NCBI GenBank assembly: GCA_905235335.1
Contig: CAJOKZ010000006.1
Location: 1-64,000, forward strand
Direction: 5' to 3'
DNA from: an uncultured Succiniclasticum sp.
Lineage (GTDB): Bacteria; Bacillota; Negativicutes; Acidaminococcales; Acidaminococcaceae
Length of the DNA stretch: 64,000 nt
In this document: in pieces, positions 8,915 through 17,016 of the stretch
Numbering within the stretch: position 1 is the stretch's first letter
How the letters are laid out: the number at the start of each line of letters is the position of its first letter
The notes under the pieces: generated by a model
The model's database searches: none
Told to the model about the DNA's origin: nothing
What the model saw: the letters and a program-made list of their open reading frames with translations, nothing else
Made by a program: the position numbers and the translations under genes

Positions 8915-9072
8915 TACTGAAAATAAATCCGAAAATGCAGCAGCAAAAAATTTACATTTGTTACTGCCAAAAAATAAATCCGAAAATGTGTCCGCAAAAA
9001 ACCGCACCGACCGCTACTGAAAAATTAATCTTAAATGCAGCCGCAAAAATCTGCATTCGTTGCTGCCGAAAA
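8915..9072. repeat. Imperfect tandem repeat, four units of about 46-53 bp
   Basis: Units start near 8915, 8962, 9015 and 9061, each opening with TACTG or TGCTG. They continue with an A-rich run, AAATnnATCnnAAATG and GCAGCNGCAAAAA, and in two units end with GCATTCGT or ACATTTGT. No spacer/repeat regularity of a CRISPR array is present. It fills the gene-free gap between the DUF3298 gene and the tRNA operon terminator. Confidence 0.65.
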
Positions 9073-9097
9073 ATAAAAAAAGACAGGCAACCCTGTC
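9073..9097 (-). terminator. Terminator of the Val-Glu-Asn tRNA operon
   Basis: On the minus strand the stem GACAGG/CCTGTC (9082-9097) is followed by TTTTTTTATTTTT, 20 bases after tRNA-Val. Confidence 0.8.
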
Positions 9098-9117
9098 CCG
9101 ATCGTTCCGTTTTTAAT

Positions 9118-9193
9118 TGGTGGGCGCTAACGGGATCGAACCGCTGACATTCTGCTTGTAAGGCAGACGCTCTCCCAGCTGAGCTAAGCGCCC
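9118..9193 (-). tRNA. tRNA-Val (anticodon TAC)
   Basis: The cloverleaf is complete with acceptor GGGCGCT/AGCGCCC, an anticodon loop CTTACAA between CTGC and GCAG arms, TPsiC GGTTCGATCC and an encoded CCA end. It is the last of three tRNAs transcribed together. Confidence 0.97.
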
Positions 9194-9204
9194 AAAAAAA
9201 AAGA

Positions 9205-9279
9205 TGGTGACCGGTAGCGGATTCGAACCGCTGATACCGCCGTGAAAGGGCGGTGTCTTAACCGCTTGACCAACCGGCC
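9205..9279 (-). tRNA. tRNA-Glu (anticodon TTC)
   Basis: Acceptor GGCCGGT pairs with ACCGGTC, the anticodon arm CCGCC/GGCGG encloses CTTTCAC, the T arm has GGTTCGAATCC and CCA is encoded. It is the middle gene of the operon. Confidence 0.97.
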
Positions 9280-9282
9280 ACA

Positions 9283-9357
<75 letters not shown>

Positions 9358-9389
9358 ATAAGCTTGTAGTCTCAGCGACTACGTGAGTT

Positions 9390-9418
9390 ATATTATCATA
9401 ATCAAAGTGCCTTGTCAA
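9390..9418 (-). promoter_or_regulatory. Sigma-70 promoter of the tRNA operon
   Basis: On the minus strand TTGACA (9413-9418) and TAATAT (9390-9395) are separated by 17 bases, about 33 bases before tRNA-Asn. Confidence 0.85.
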
Positions 9419-9534
9419 TAGATTTTTTAGCGGATCTGACAATTTCTGGCATCAACCCACCGCCGCTTTAACTGCAATCTTTTGAACAACGTCAATCGTC
9501 TGCCAGCGCTTTGCCCACAATTTTCCGGACAGCA

Positions 9535-10005
9535 TCACTCCTCTGCCAGCACTTTGACCACGATCTTCTGGACAGCGCAGCCCCCATGAACCGCATGGCA
9601 GCCGGGTCGGTGCAATTCCCACGGGAAAAATACCGCAAAGATGCCGTTCCCTAAGGTCACACAGTCTGTTTCCCTGACATCCCCGTAGAACAGCAGATCC
9701 CTTTCCGCACCGTAATCCTCCGTTACTTTGTGCGTTTCCGATTTTGCCGTGTAATATATTTTTTCGGTTCCTTCTCCCAAATACTGGACATCAATATAAG
9801 CGTTATGGCTTTCCGGCTTTTTGTTTTCAAGGGGTTCCGTGGTATAGCGGTCCACCCGCACGAACACCCTGTCACCATCCAGATGGTACTCCCCGTTCTC
9901 CACCTTGTCAAAATCCGTTTCCACAATGTACCGCAACGCAGTGCCCAACCGTTTCGAAATATACGGCAAAAGGGCCGCAATATCCTTTTTGTTTCCGGTA
10001 ATCAT
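9535..10005 (-). CDS. YhcH/YjgK/YiaL family (DUF386) protein
   Basis: This 156-residue cytoplasmic cupin-like protein belongs to the YhcH/YiaL/EbgC-beta family, often linked to sugar or sialic-acid catabolism as a possible isomerase or mutarotase. Family hallmarks visible are GEYHLDGDRVFV, the ESHNAYIDVQY block and FFPWELHRPG, which carry the conserved Glu/His metal ligands. The chosen start ATG 10005 has GGAGGGAA about 6-8 bases upstream. A longer frame to 10074 adds a Thr/Gly-rich stretch not seen in relatives. The gene has no sugar operon neighbours here, so its physiological sugar is unknown. It is divergent from the ABC-F gene. Confidence 0.85.
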   Translation of the reverse strand: MITGNKKDIAALLPYISKRLGTALRYIVETDFDKVENGEYHLDGDRVFVRVDRYTTEPLENKKPESHNAYIDVQYLGEGTEKIYYTAKSETHKVTEDYGAERDLLFYGDVRETDCVTLGNGIFAVFFPWELHRPGCHAVHGGCAVQKIVVKVLAEE

Positions 10006-10290
10006 ATAAGTTCCCTCCGTGTTTTTTGTCCGAACCTGTATGCCACCATTTGAAGCAGTCTCCGTAGTTGACATTTCCAGTATATCGGATTTGTGTCATT
10101 TTTAATTATATCACGCTATCCTTTGCAACAGCATTTTTACTGCGTCACATTTTCCTCTATATCAGCTCTTTTGTAAGGTTACCATTTTTATTTTATCACA
10201 AAATTCTTCTGTACAAAACAGGTAACAATAAGATAGAATAGGCATGAATTTTCCATCGCACAATTTTATATCCCAAACAGGAGAAACCCT

Positions 10291-11847
10291 ATGAGCTTTT
10301 TAACTGTCAGCCACGTAAGCCACTCCTTCGGGGGCCGCCAGATTCTGGAAGATGTTTCCTTCAAACTGGAAAAAGGAGAACACATCGGCCTGGTCGGCGC
10401 AAACGGGGAAGGCAAATCCACCTTTTTCAACCTGATCACCAACCACCTTCTGCCGGATGACGGGCAGATCACCTGGCCCGGCAAAATCCGGGTCGGTTAC
10501 CTGGACCAGCAGAGCAGCCTGGAACCCGGCCAGACGATTCGGGATGTACTGCGTACCGCGTTTAACGACGACTTTGCCGCCGAGCAGGAGATGCTTGCGC
10601 TGTATGACAAAATGGCAGACGCGGACGAGGAGGACATGAACAAAATGCTGTCCCGGGTAGGGGAAATCCAAAGCCGGCTGGAACACAACGGATTTTACTC
10701 CCTGGACAGCCGGATCGAAGACTTCGCCAACGGCCTGGGCCTGAAAGAGATCGACCTGAGCAGGGATGTGTCCGATCTCTCCGGCGGACAGCGCAGCAAG
10801 GTGCTGTTGGCCAAACTGCTGCTGCAGGATTCCGATATTCTGCTGCTGGACGAGCCCACCAACTATCTGGACGTGGACCACATCCGCTGGCTGACACGAT
10901 TCCTGCAGGACTACGAAAACGCCTTTGTCCTGATCTCCCACGACGTTCCCTTTCTGAACAATGTAGCCAACGTGATCTATCATCTGGAAGATTGCAGACT
11001 GACGCGGTATACCGGCAATTACGATAAATTTCAGGAACTCTATCAGGTCCATAAGACCCAGCAGGAAGCCGCCTATGCGCGACAGCAGCAGGAAGTGGCA
11101 CGTCTGGAGGACTTTATCGCCCGAAACAAGGCCCGGGTGGCTACCACCGGCATGGCCCGCAGCCGCCAGCGCCAGCTGGACAAGATGGAGATGATCGAAA
11201 AGCCTGCGGAACGCCCTCACCCGCATTTTCATTTCAAAACGGGACGGACCCCGGGGCGTTTCCTGTCGGAAGCGGAAAACCTGGTACTGGGGTATGACAG
11301 CGCCCTGACCCGCCCGGTTTCCTTCAAGCTGGAACGCAATAAAAAAGTGGCCGTCCGGGGCGTCAACGGATTGGGCAAAACCACCCTGCTGAAAACGATT
11401 TTGGGCCTCATCCCTCCCTTCGCCGGAACGATCCGACAAGGGGATTTCCTCCAACCCGGATATTTTGAACAGGAGGAACGGGTCAAAAATGAAAAAACAG
11501 CCCTGGATGATGTATGGGACGAATATCCCGGCCTCACCAATGCAGAAGTCCGTGCCGCCTTGGCAGGCTGCGGCCTGACCACGGAACACATCACTACCAA
11601 GGTATTCGTCTTAAGCGGCGGCGAGGCAGCCAAAGTGCGCCTCTGCAAACTGATGCTGAAAGAAGTCAACTGGCTTGTGCTGGACGAGCCTACTAACCAT
11701 CTTGACGTGGAGGCGAAAGAGGAGCTGAAAAAAGCCCTTGTGGAATTTAAAGGTTCCGTGCTGTTGGTATCCCACGAACCGGACTTTTATGAAGAATGGA
11801 TCGATGAAGTTTGGAATATAGAAGACTGGACGACAAAAATCATATAA
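10291..11847 (+). CDS. ABC-F family ATPase
   Basis: This soluble protein of 518 residues has two ABC domains in tandem and no membrane segments, as in ABC-F translation factors (EttA, Uup, YbiT, ribosome-protection proteins). Domain 1 has Walker A GANGEGKST (about residue 36), signature LSGGQRSK and Walker B ILLLDEPTNYLD. Domain 2 has GVNGLGKTT (about 355), LSGGEAAK and WLVLDEPTNHLD. The two are joined by a charged coiled linker (about 240-300, ARQQQEVARLEDFIARNKAR), which reaches into the ribosome in this family. Start ATG 10291 follows GGAGAAACCC. It stands alone with a hairpin terminator after it. Whether it gives antibiotic resistance cannot be told. Confidence 0.93.
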   Translation: MSFLTVSHVSHSFGGRQILEDVSFKLEKGEHIGLVGANGEGKSTFFNLITNHLLPDDGQITWPGKIRVGYLDQQSSLEPGQTIRDVLRTAFNDDFAAEQEMLALYDKMADADEEDMNKMLSRVGEIQSRLEHNGFYSLDSRIEDFANGLGLKEIDLSRDVSDLSGGQRSKVLLAKLLLQDSDILLLDEPTNYLDVDHIRWLTRFLQDYENAFVLISHDVPFLNNVANVIYHLEDCRLTRYTGNYDKFQELYQVHKTQQEAAYARQQQEVARLEDFIARNKARVATTGMARSRQRQLDKMEMIEKPAERPHPHFHFKTGRTPGRFLSEAENLVLGYDSALTRPVSFKLERNKKVAVRGVNGLGKTTLLKTILGLIPPFAGTIRQGDFLQPGYFEQEERVKNEKTALDDVWDEYPGLTNAEVRAALAGCGLTTEHITTKVFVLSGGEAAKVRLCKLMLKEVNWLVLDEPTNHLDVEAKEELKKALVEFKGSVLLVSHEPDFYEEWIDEVWNIEDWTTKII

Positions 11848-11858
11848 TGAACACAAAC

Positions 11859-11931
11859 ACACCGGACGCCCTTTAGCGCCCGGTGTATTCACAAGGTCCC
11901 GGGGCGGCGCGTTGTCGAAACGCGCCGCCCC
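11859..11931. terminator. Two successive strong hairpins after the ABC-F gene
   Basis: Stem one is ACACCGGaCGC paired with GCGcCCGGTGT (11859-11886). Stem two is GGGGCGGCGCG paired with CGCGCCGCCCC (11901-11931). Neither has a long T-run. They separate convergent genes and probably end transcription from both sides. Confidence 0.55.
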
Positions 11932-11984
11932 TCATTCTTCCACTATGTCCAGAGTGATGGTGCGGAACCTGTCTTCCGGTTTTG

Positions 11985-12473
11985 TCATCTGGCTTCATCC
12001 GCATCAGGCGAAGAAGTTTTTACAAAAGTACGCACACGCTTTTCCGGCTGCACCGTGTAGTCGCTCCAGTACAGGACATTTTCATCAAAGCTGTAATACA
12101 ACAGCCCCGATCCGTTGCGATACTTCACCGTATCCTTCACGCTGCCATTGTGCTTCACCTTGCGAAGCACAAAGAGACAATTGTCATAATACAGACTGCC
12201 ATCCTTCTGATAATGCGCACGCATCATGTACACATCAGTCTTTGGCTGATTTTCGCGTGCCGCAACTGTTACATCGTACCAGCCCGGTTCATCCGTCGGT
12301 GTTACCGTCATAAGAAGACGTCCTTCCTTCTTTTCCGCCCACCAGCCTTCGTAACTTTCTGGCGCAATCATCTCATAATCCCTTTTGCCTGTCTGAACCG
12401 CTGTATCGGCAAAAGCCGACAGACAGCCTAGGAATGAAAGGAGGAGCAGGCAGACAATAAATACTTTTTTCAT
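11985..12473 (-). CDS. Exported protein of unknown function
   Basis: This protein has 162 residues with an N-terminal signal peptide (MKKVFIVCLLLLSFLGCLSA, cut near AFA-D). It could also be a weak lipoprotein, since FLGC fits a relaxed lipobox. The mature part is rich in Tyr, Trp and charged residues (YEGWWAEKKEGRLLMTV, GLLYYSFDENVLYW) and looks like a small beta-rich domain. I do not recognise the family. Start ATG 12473 has GGGAGAAT upstream. It is downstream of and parallel to a secreted lipase gene but separated from it by a terminator. Nothing shows a catalytic site. Confidence 0.65.
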   Translation of the reverse strand: MKKVFIVCLLLLSFLGCLSAFADTAVQTGKRDYEMIAPESYEGWWAEKKEGRLLMTVTPTDEPGWYDVTVAARENQPKTDVYMMRAHYQKDGSLYYDNCLFVLRKVKHNGSVKDTVKYRNGSGLLYYSFDENVLYWSDYTVQPEKRVRTFVKTSSPDADEAR

Positions 12474-12545
12474 GTTTATTCTCCCATCACGCATTTTTTT
12501 CTGATTTTACTCCCAAAACAGGAAAATCGCAACGATGATTTTAAA

Positions 12546-12583
12546 TATTAAAAAAGAGGTGCAGCCTGTGAACAAGCTGCACC
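12546..12583 (-). terminator. Terminator of the lipase gene
   Basis: On the minus strand GGTGCAGC/GCTGCACC (12558-12583) is followed by TCTTTTTTAAT. Confidence 0.85.
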
Positions 12584-12641
12584 CGCATTTTGCACAACCC
12601 TTTCCTGTTCGTCCGTCAGTGCGAAGTCTGTCTCGGGTTTG

Positions 12642-14123
12642 TCACTGTTTTACGCTTCCGGCTCCGGTCAGCCAGGGCATGTGCCTCAACAGCTCTTCCC
12701 TCTGTATCTCTACCGCTTCCATCGCCGCCAGGATATTGCCGGCCAGCGGCGAAGTATGTTTTGTTACGCTCCCCACGGCCAGGACCTTCCCCTCTTTATC
12801 CGAAAGGGTCTGTTCCAGCGTCAGGTACCAACTGTTGTTCTCCCGGCTCGGTACAGCCGCAAATTCCAGCAACAGCAGGTAATCTGCCCCGCTTTCCCGC
12901 ATGGTTTCATACGGATCTGAGCCAGGAGGGGCAATGATATAATTAGGCAGCAGTCTCCGGTATTCGTTCAGCATAAATCGTTCCAGAACGGCTGCCGTTT
13001 CTTTCAGCCTGGCTGCTTCATCCCGTTTTACATGCAAAAGAACAACAGGTTTGCCGGGAACACTCTGCCCGGCATCCGGCCATTCCCTGACAATGCCGTA
13101 TGCAACTGCCTTATCAAAAGTGTTGTAATAATAACGGAGACCGAAATCCAGATAGAGGTTTAGGACATGGTTCACATTGTTGAACGTTTTGGGGATCCGG
13201 AACCGTACCTCCTCCCCGAACTGTTTGTAATTCCGCAACACGGCCTGCATGGTCAGTGGAATCGGATCCTGGGTATTGGTGACCCTGATCAGATTCATCC
13301 GGCTGCCGTATTCCTGCGCAAATACTTTGTTTCCGATGGCCGGGGCGCCGAATGTGATGACCTGCAATCTTGCCGGATCAAAACCGAAATCAATCAGCCT
13401 CTGTCCCACAAGGGCCGCAACGGCTCCGCCCAGGCTGTGACCCGTCAGTAACAGGCGCGCACCCGTTTCAGCCCGGTACTGTTCCAAAAACCCGGACGGC
13501 TCCAGCAGCGCACGTAACGCTGCATCTGCATAGGAATTAAATCCCTTATGCACACTGGGCAGAGTCGTTTTGCCGGATTCCTTCTTTTCCTCTTGCAGGC
13601 CGGTATCCATGGCCGGACGGGATGTTCCGTTTCCGGCATCTGCCACTTCTGTGTCGATCCCATCCGGATTCCTGCCAAGAATCCCGGCAATTTTTTCCGA
13701 TTCCTCCAGACTGTTCCCGCCGTAGACCACCTGGGCCGTCGTAAGATCCGTAGTCCAATCCTTTTTATCTACGCTGCCCCGGAAAGATACCACGTACAAA
13801 GGGGTTCCGTCCATCACTTTGCCTTTGGCAGTAATATAATGAACGACGGTTTTTCCCACAGTGGCCCGGTGCGGCGTAAACTCCCATCCGTAATAATGCA
13901 GATACTTCATCTCCGTACTGTTTTCCGGTACATAGGCCCCGGCGGAAGCCAGCATGGAAAAGAATATCCCACAGGCTTTGTTATACTCATCTACCTGTTT
14001 CGCCGCCAATCCCATCTCCCCTGCCGTATGTGCCAGGCCGCCCATCGGAAATTCCGCAAAACACGATGAAGCAGCGGCAAGCCAGACTATCGCAACTGAA
14101 ATGTAATACAGGATACGCTTCAC
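12642..14123 (-). CDS. Exported class 3 lipase (alpha/beta hydrolase)
   Basis: The protein is 493 residues with a signal peptide (IVWLAAASSCFA, about residues 12-23). The lipase_3 fold is seen from SFRGSVDKKDW (oxyanion region, about residue 115) to the nucleophile elbow GHSLGGAVA (Ser near 230), the Asp in TNTQDPIPL (about 284) and a likely catalytic His in NNVNHVLN (about 320). A second, unassigned domain (about 350-493) contains PPGSDPYETMRESGADYLLLLEF, which resembles envelope lipoprotein-like folds. The substrate is presumably an acylglycerol or phospholipid ester outside the cytoplasmic membrane. It is monocistronic with a strong terminator after it. Confidence 0.82.
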   Translation of the reverse strand: MKRILYYISVAIVWLAAASSCFAEFPMGGLAHTAGEMGLAAKQVDEYNKACGIFFSMLASAGAYVPENSTEMKYLHYYGWEFTPHRATVGKTVVHYITAKGKVMDGTPLYVVSFRGSVDKKDWTTDLTTAQVVYGGNSLEESEKIAGILGRNPDGIDTEVADAGNGTSRPAMDTGLQEEKKESGKTTLPSVHKGFNSYADAALRALLEPSGFLEQYRAETGARLLLTGHSLGGAVAALVGQRLIDFGFDPARLQVITFGAPAIGNKVFAQEYGSRMNLIRVTNTQDPIPLTMQAVLRNYKQFGEEVRFRIPKTFNNVNHVLNLYLDFGLRYYYNTFDKAVAYGIVREWPDAGQSVPGKPVVLLHVKRDEAARLKETAAVLERFMLNEYRRLLPNYIIAPPGSDPYETMRESGADYLLLLEFAAVPSRENNSWYLTLEQTLSDKEGKVLAVGSVTKHTSPLAGNILAAMEAVEIQREELLRHMPWLTGAGSVKQ

Positions 14124-14282
14124 ACCGTTTCCCTCCTCCGTAACATTTTATGTGAAAATCGAACACGCCTGCCAAATGCAGGGCGGCATAGCCATAAGGA
14201 ATCATCACGCAGACACAACCACATGGCCACAGGCGGGATCATCCCGGATGCAGGACCGCGGTTCCCGGTTGTCCCGCAACAG

Positions 14283-14312
14283 AAAAAGGACATTCCTCGT
14301 TCAGGAATGCCC
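14283..14312 (-). terminator. Terminator of the cold-shock gene
   Basis: The stem built from AGGAATG and CATTCCT arms (14288-14312) is followed on the minus strand by TTTTTC, 41 bases past the csp stop. Confidence 0.8.
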
Positions 14313-14352
14313 TATGGTTCATGCGAAGTAATTGTTGATACGTTAAAGCAGA

Positions 14353-14553
14353 TTATTTTACAGGAACGACGTTAGCAGCCTGTTCGCCGCGGCTTCCTTC
14401 CACCACGTCGAATTCAACGGTCTGGCCGTCTTCCAGAGTTTTGTAACCGTCAATCTGGATAGCAGAGAAATGTACGAAAACATCGCCGCCATCTTCACGT
14501 TCAATAAAACCATATCCTTTTTCTGCATTAAACCATTTTACTTTGCCTGTCAT
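14353..14553 (-). CDS. Cold-shock protein (CspA family)
   Basis: This 66-residue single cold-shock domain binds single-stranded RNA and DNA and melts secondary structure in mRNA. RNP1 (KGYGFIE) and RNP2 (DVFVHFSAI) are intact and the length is standard. The C-terminus QAANVVPVK is typical. ATG 14553 is preceded by a strong AGGAGG. The very short leader carries a hairpin that overlaps the promoter (see 14573-14640), so expression is probably controlled at the RNA level, for example by temperature. Monocistronic. Confidence 0.97.
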   Translation of the reverse strand: MTGKVKWFNAEKGYGFIEREDGGDVFVHFSAIQIDGYKTLEDGQTVEFDVVEGSRGEQAANVVPVK

Positions 14554-14572
14554 GTCACGGGCCTCCTAAAAA

Positions 14573-14640
14573 AATACTTTTGCCGGCTCGTTTACCCGAG
14601 CCGACAAAAGTATTATATGACAAAAAAGAAAAATATGCAA
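14573..14640 (-). promoter_or_regulatory. csp promoter overlapping an 18-bp inverted repeat in the leader
   Basis: On the minus strand TTGCAT (14635-14640), 17 bases, TATAAT (14612-14617) make a near-consensus promoter. Immediately after, AATACTTTTG-TCGGCTCG pairs with CGAGCCGGCAAAAGTATT (14573-14614, one G-U pair), followed by TTTTTT and the AGGAGG site. The left arm of the repeat overlaps the -10 box, so only the inner part is transcribed. A second possible promoter (TTACAT, 18 bases, TATAAT) lies about 50 bases further upstream and would transcribe the whole stem. Confidence 0.75.
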
Positions 14641-14853
14641 GCAAAATATTTACAGAAAATTCCCCTTAATTATAATAAGCATAGTATACTGCATGTAATC
14701 GCATTATTTCGTAATACTTAAGTATAAAAAAATCCCATTTTCAAGAATTTCGAAACCCCTCTGCTCCAACACCAAAGCGGCGCAGTAAAAAGAAACCCAT
14801 TTCAGGAATTTCAGAAACACTTTTCTGTAACGCCGCGTTGCACAGCGACTGGT

Positions 14854-15324
14854 TTATTCTGCTAACACTTCCACCTTTTCCATCACCACCGGATCCACAG
14901 GACGATCCCGAAAATCCGTTGCGGTAGCGCCGATCTCCCGGACGATGTCCATCCCCTTCACAATCTTGCCGAAGATGGCATGATGCCCGTTCAGCCAGGG
15001 GGTGGGGGCCAGCGTGATGAAGAACTGGCTTCCGCCGGTATCAGGTCCTGCGTTGGCCATGGACAGGATTCCATCAGAATCGTGCTTCAGTCCTTCGCCA
15101 AACTCATCCTTGATCCGGTATCCCGGACCGCCTGCGCCGGTGCCAGTAGGGTCGCCGCCCTGGATCATGAATCCATCAATGACACGGTGGAATATCAAAC
15201 CGTTATAAAATCCCTTCTCTGTCAGATCGATAAAGTTTTTTGTCGTAGCCGGCGCCTTTTCCTCAAACATCTGCGCCTCAAAGATTCCTCTGTTCGTCGT
15301 GAATCGGATGATCCTCTCCGCCAT
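14854..15324 (-). CDS. ppiB: Cyclophilin-type peptidyl-prolyl cis-trans isomerase
   Basis: This 156-residue cytoplasmic cyclophilin has no signal peptide. The active-site blocks are present: FHRVIDGFMIQGGD (catalytic Arg, about residue 47), GSQFFIT (about 98) and WLNGHHAIFG (about 109). It catalyses proline isomerisation during protein folding. ATG 15324 is followed 21 bases upstream by the end of an orphan membrane protein gene on the same strand, so the two are probably co-transcribed. Confidence 0.95.
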   Translation of the reverse strand: MAERIIRFTTNRGIFEAQMFEEKAPATTKNFIDLTEKGFYNGLIFHRVIDGFMIQGGDPTGTGAGGPGYRIKDEFGEGLKHDSDGILSMANAGPDTGGSQFFITLAPTPWLNGHHAIFGKIVKGMDIVREIGATATDFRDRPVDPVVMEKVEVLAE

Positions 15325-15345
15325 TTTATTTTCCTCCGTTACTCA

Positions 15346-16245
15346 TTACAATTTTCCCTCTTCCTGCTGTTTTTTCCGCAACAGGTACATCAGCAGATAC
15401 AGGCCGGTACCTGCCTCCACCGCCAAACAGGGCAGCAGCGCCACACCGGCGGCATTCCCTCCGAAATAGATCAGGATGCCTGTCGCCAGCAGAAAAACAG
15501 CTTGCGCGCACTGCAGCCGGGATACGATCAGTGGCCGGTTATTTCGATCATCCCGGGCGGTACTAAACCCGGCTACAGAAAACTGGGGCAAGAACAGGAT
15601 AAAGGAAACACCCATCATATACAGGTAGTTCACGGACAGGACCGGTATCTCCGGATTCCGTCCGGTGATTACACACATGGCAAAAGCGATGCCGCCCAAA
15701 TACAAGCTGCGGAAATAGCCCTCTTTAATCTGGCTTTCCAGGATATAGCAGACACCGGTTATCACAGGGAACAGCCAGAAACCGACATATCCCATCCAAA
15801 AGGCGCTACCCAGGATGATGGCATTGTCCCCGATACAGTGCCGCAATCCGGACGTACGCGTGAACATACGGCAGATGAACAGCATCCACAGCAGGCCGAC
15901 AACGCCGTTGATGTCTACGCCCAACACCGCTTCCGCCACCAGTGCGATAAATGCAGACAACAGTCCGCCCCATTCGCGCCCCGGTTCCGGGTCCACCTCC
16001 CTGCCTATGAGGTAGGCGAAGAAAAACCCGGCGGCATAGCCGATGCTGTCAGTCATGACGCTTCCTGTGCCAGTGCCCGTGATTTGGCGGAAACCCAAAA
16101 GGATGATCGTCGTAACCAGAGCCCCCATCATAGCGATTCGGTTGAACCGGTCATCAAAATAGAACGGTCTGCCCAATCCAAAGTTCTCATTGGTTACCTC
16201 TTCCTGCCGGGCTATTTTTACAAATTTATTCTCCCTTTTTGCCAT
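15346..16245 (-). CDS. Integral membrane protein of unknown function
   Basis: This 299-residue protein has about eight or nine hydrophobic segments (first at about residues 37-52) between a charged N-terminal stretch (MAKRENKFVKIARQEEV) and a basic C-terminus (LRKKQQEEGKL). I do not recognise a family. Small-residue-rich helices (GALVTTIILLGF, GGNAAGVALLP) and a conserved-looking FYFDDRFNRIAMMG could help a search. It lies between a gamma-carbonic anhydrase gene and ppiB, all on the minus strand with gaps of about 95 and 21 bases, so it may be part of a small operon. No catalytic motif is visible. Confidence 0.7.
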   Translation of the reverse strand: MAKRENKFVKIARQEEVTNENFGLGRPFYFDDRFNRIAMMGALVTTIILLGFRQITGTGTGSVMTDSIGYAAGFFFAYLIGREVDPEPGREWGGLLSAFIALVAEAVLGVDINGVVGLLWMLFICRMFTRTSGLRHCIGDNAIILGSAFWMGYVGFWLFPVITGVCYILESQIKEGYFRSLYLGGIAFAMCVITGRNPEIPVLSVNYLYMMGVSFILFLPQFSVAGFSTARDDRNNRPLIVSRLQCAQAVFLLATGILIYFGGNAAGVALLPCLAVEAGTGLYLLMYLLRKKQQEEGKL

Positions 16246-16339
16246 AGCTTACAAATTCACTCCCGTATAATGAAAATGCCGTCACTCCCACATTTTCTGA
16301 TAAAACGCGGGGCCTATCCGCCGTTTCCGGGGAAACGGA

Positions 16340-16892
16340 TCAGTCCATGATCTTTTCCCCATGATAGGATTCTCCGCCGGCATTGGGAAGGATCCCGTAC
16401 CGTTCCGTCCATAACGTCTTGTATTTCAGCGCCTGGTTATGAATGGTGGTCATGTTGGATTCCGGTAATTTCTTAATGCATTTTGCCGGAATGCCTGCCA
16501 TCAGGGAAAAGGGTTCCACGACGGTTCCCTTGGTCACCACCGCGCCGGCTGCAATCACGCTGCCGGTTCCCACAACGGCTCCGTCCAGCACCACAGACCC
16601 CATGCCCACCAGCACATGGTCTTCAATGGTGCAGGCGTGAATGGTGGCGCTGTGCCCCACCGTCACAAAATCACCGATGATGCAGGCATGACGGTCTGCC
16701 ACATGAAGGCAGCTGTTGTCTTGGATATTTGTATAGCGGCCGATCTCAATGCGGTTCACGTCGCCCCGGACCGTGCAGTTAGGCCATACGCTGGCATATT
16801 CCTTCAGTTCCACCATGCCGATGACATCGGCACTTTCAAATACGTGGGCCTTTTCATCAATTTTGGGACTGATCCCCTGAAATTTTCGCAAC
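16340..16892 (-). CDS. Gamma-carbonic anhydrase family protein (left-handed beta-helix)
   Basis: This 184-residue hexapeptide-repeat protein belongs to the YrdA/CaiE/gamma-CA group. The repeats run from about residue 30 to 145 with the usual V/I-x-x-G-x-x pattern (VGMGSVVLDGAVVGTGSVIA). The three zinc-type histidines are present in CLHVADRH and VTVGHSATIHAC. Start ATG 16892 has AGGAGGTCGATCGAT before it; the longer frame to 16954 lacks support. Members are carbonic anhydrases or acyltransferase-like proteins of unclear role, so activity is not certain. It may be the first gene of the unit that includes the orphan membrane protein. Confidence 0.88.
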
Positions 16893-17016
16893 ATATCGAT
16901 CGACCTCCTGTAACAAAAATAATCTGACTGAATCATTGAATCAAGACAATACAATTGAAACCGGTACGTTAAATTTTATGCGGAAAGGAAAAGGCATGCT
17001 TTTTTCAAATTCCGGG

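Noticed and set aside
8915-9072. CRISPR-like array
   Set aside because: The units diverge along their whole length and there are no constant repeats with distinct spacers; no cas genes are nearby.
10300-11589. 429-residue minus-strand ORF
   Set aside because: It is the antisense frame of the ABC-F gene, which has complete Walker and signature motifs.
14980-16350. 456-residue plus-strand ORF
   Set aside because: It runs antisense through ppiB and the orphan membrane protein, and its His/Gln/Arg-rich composition is typical of a shadow frame.
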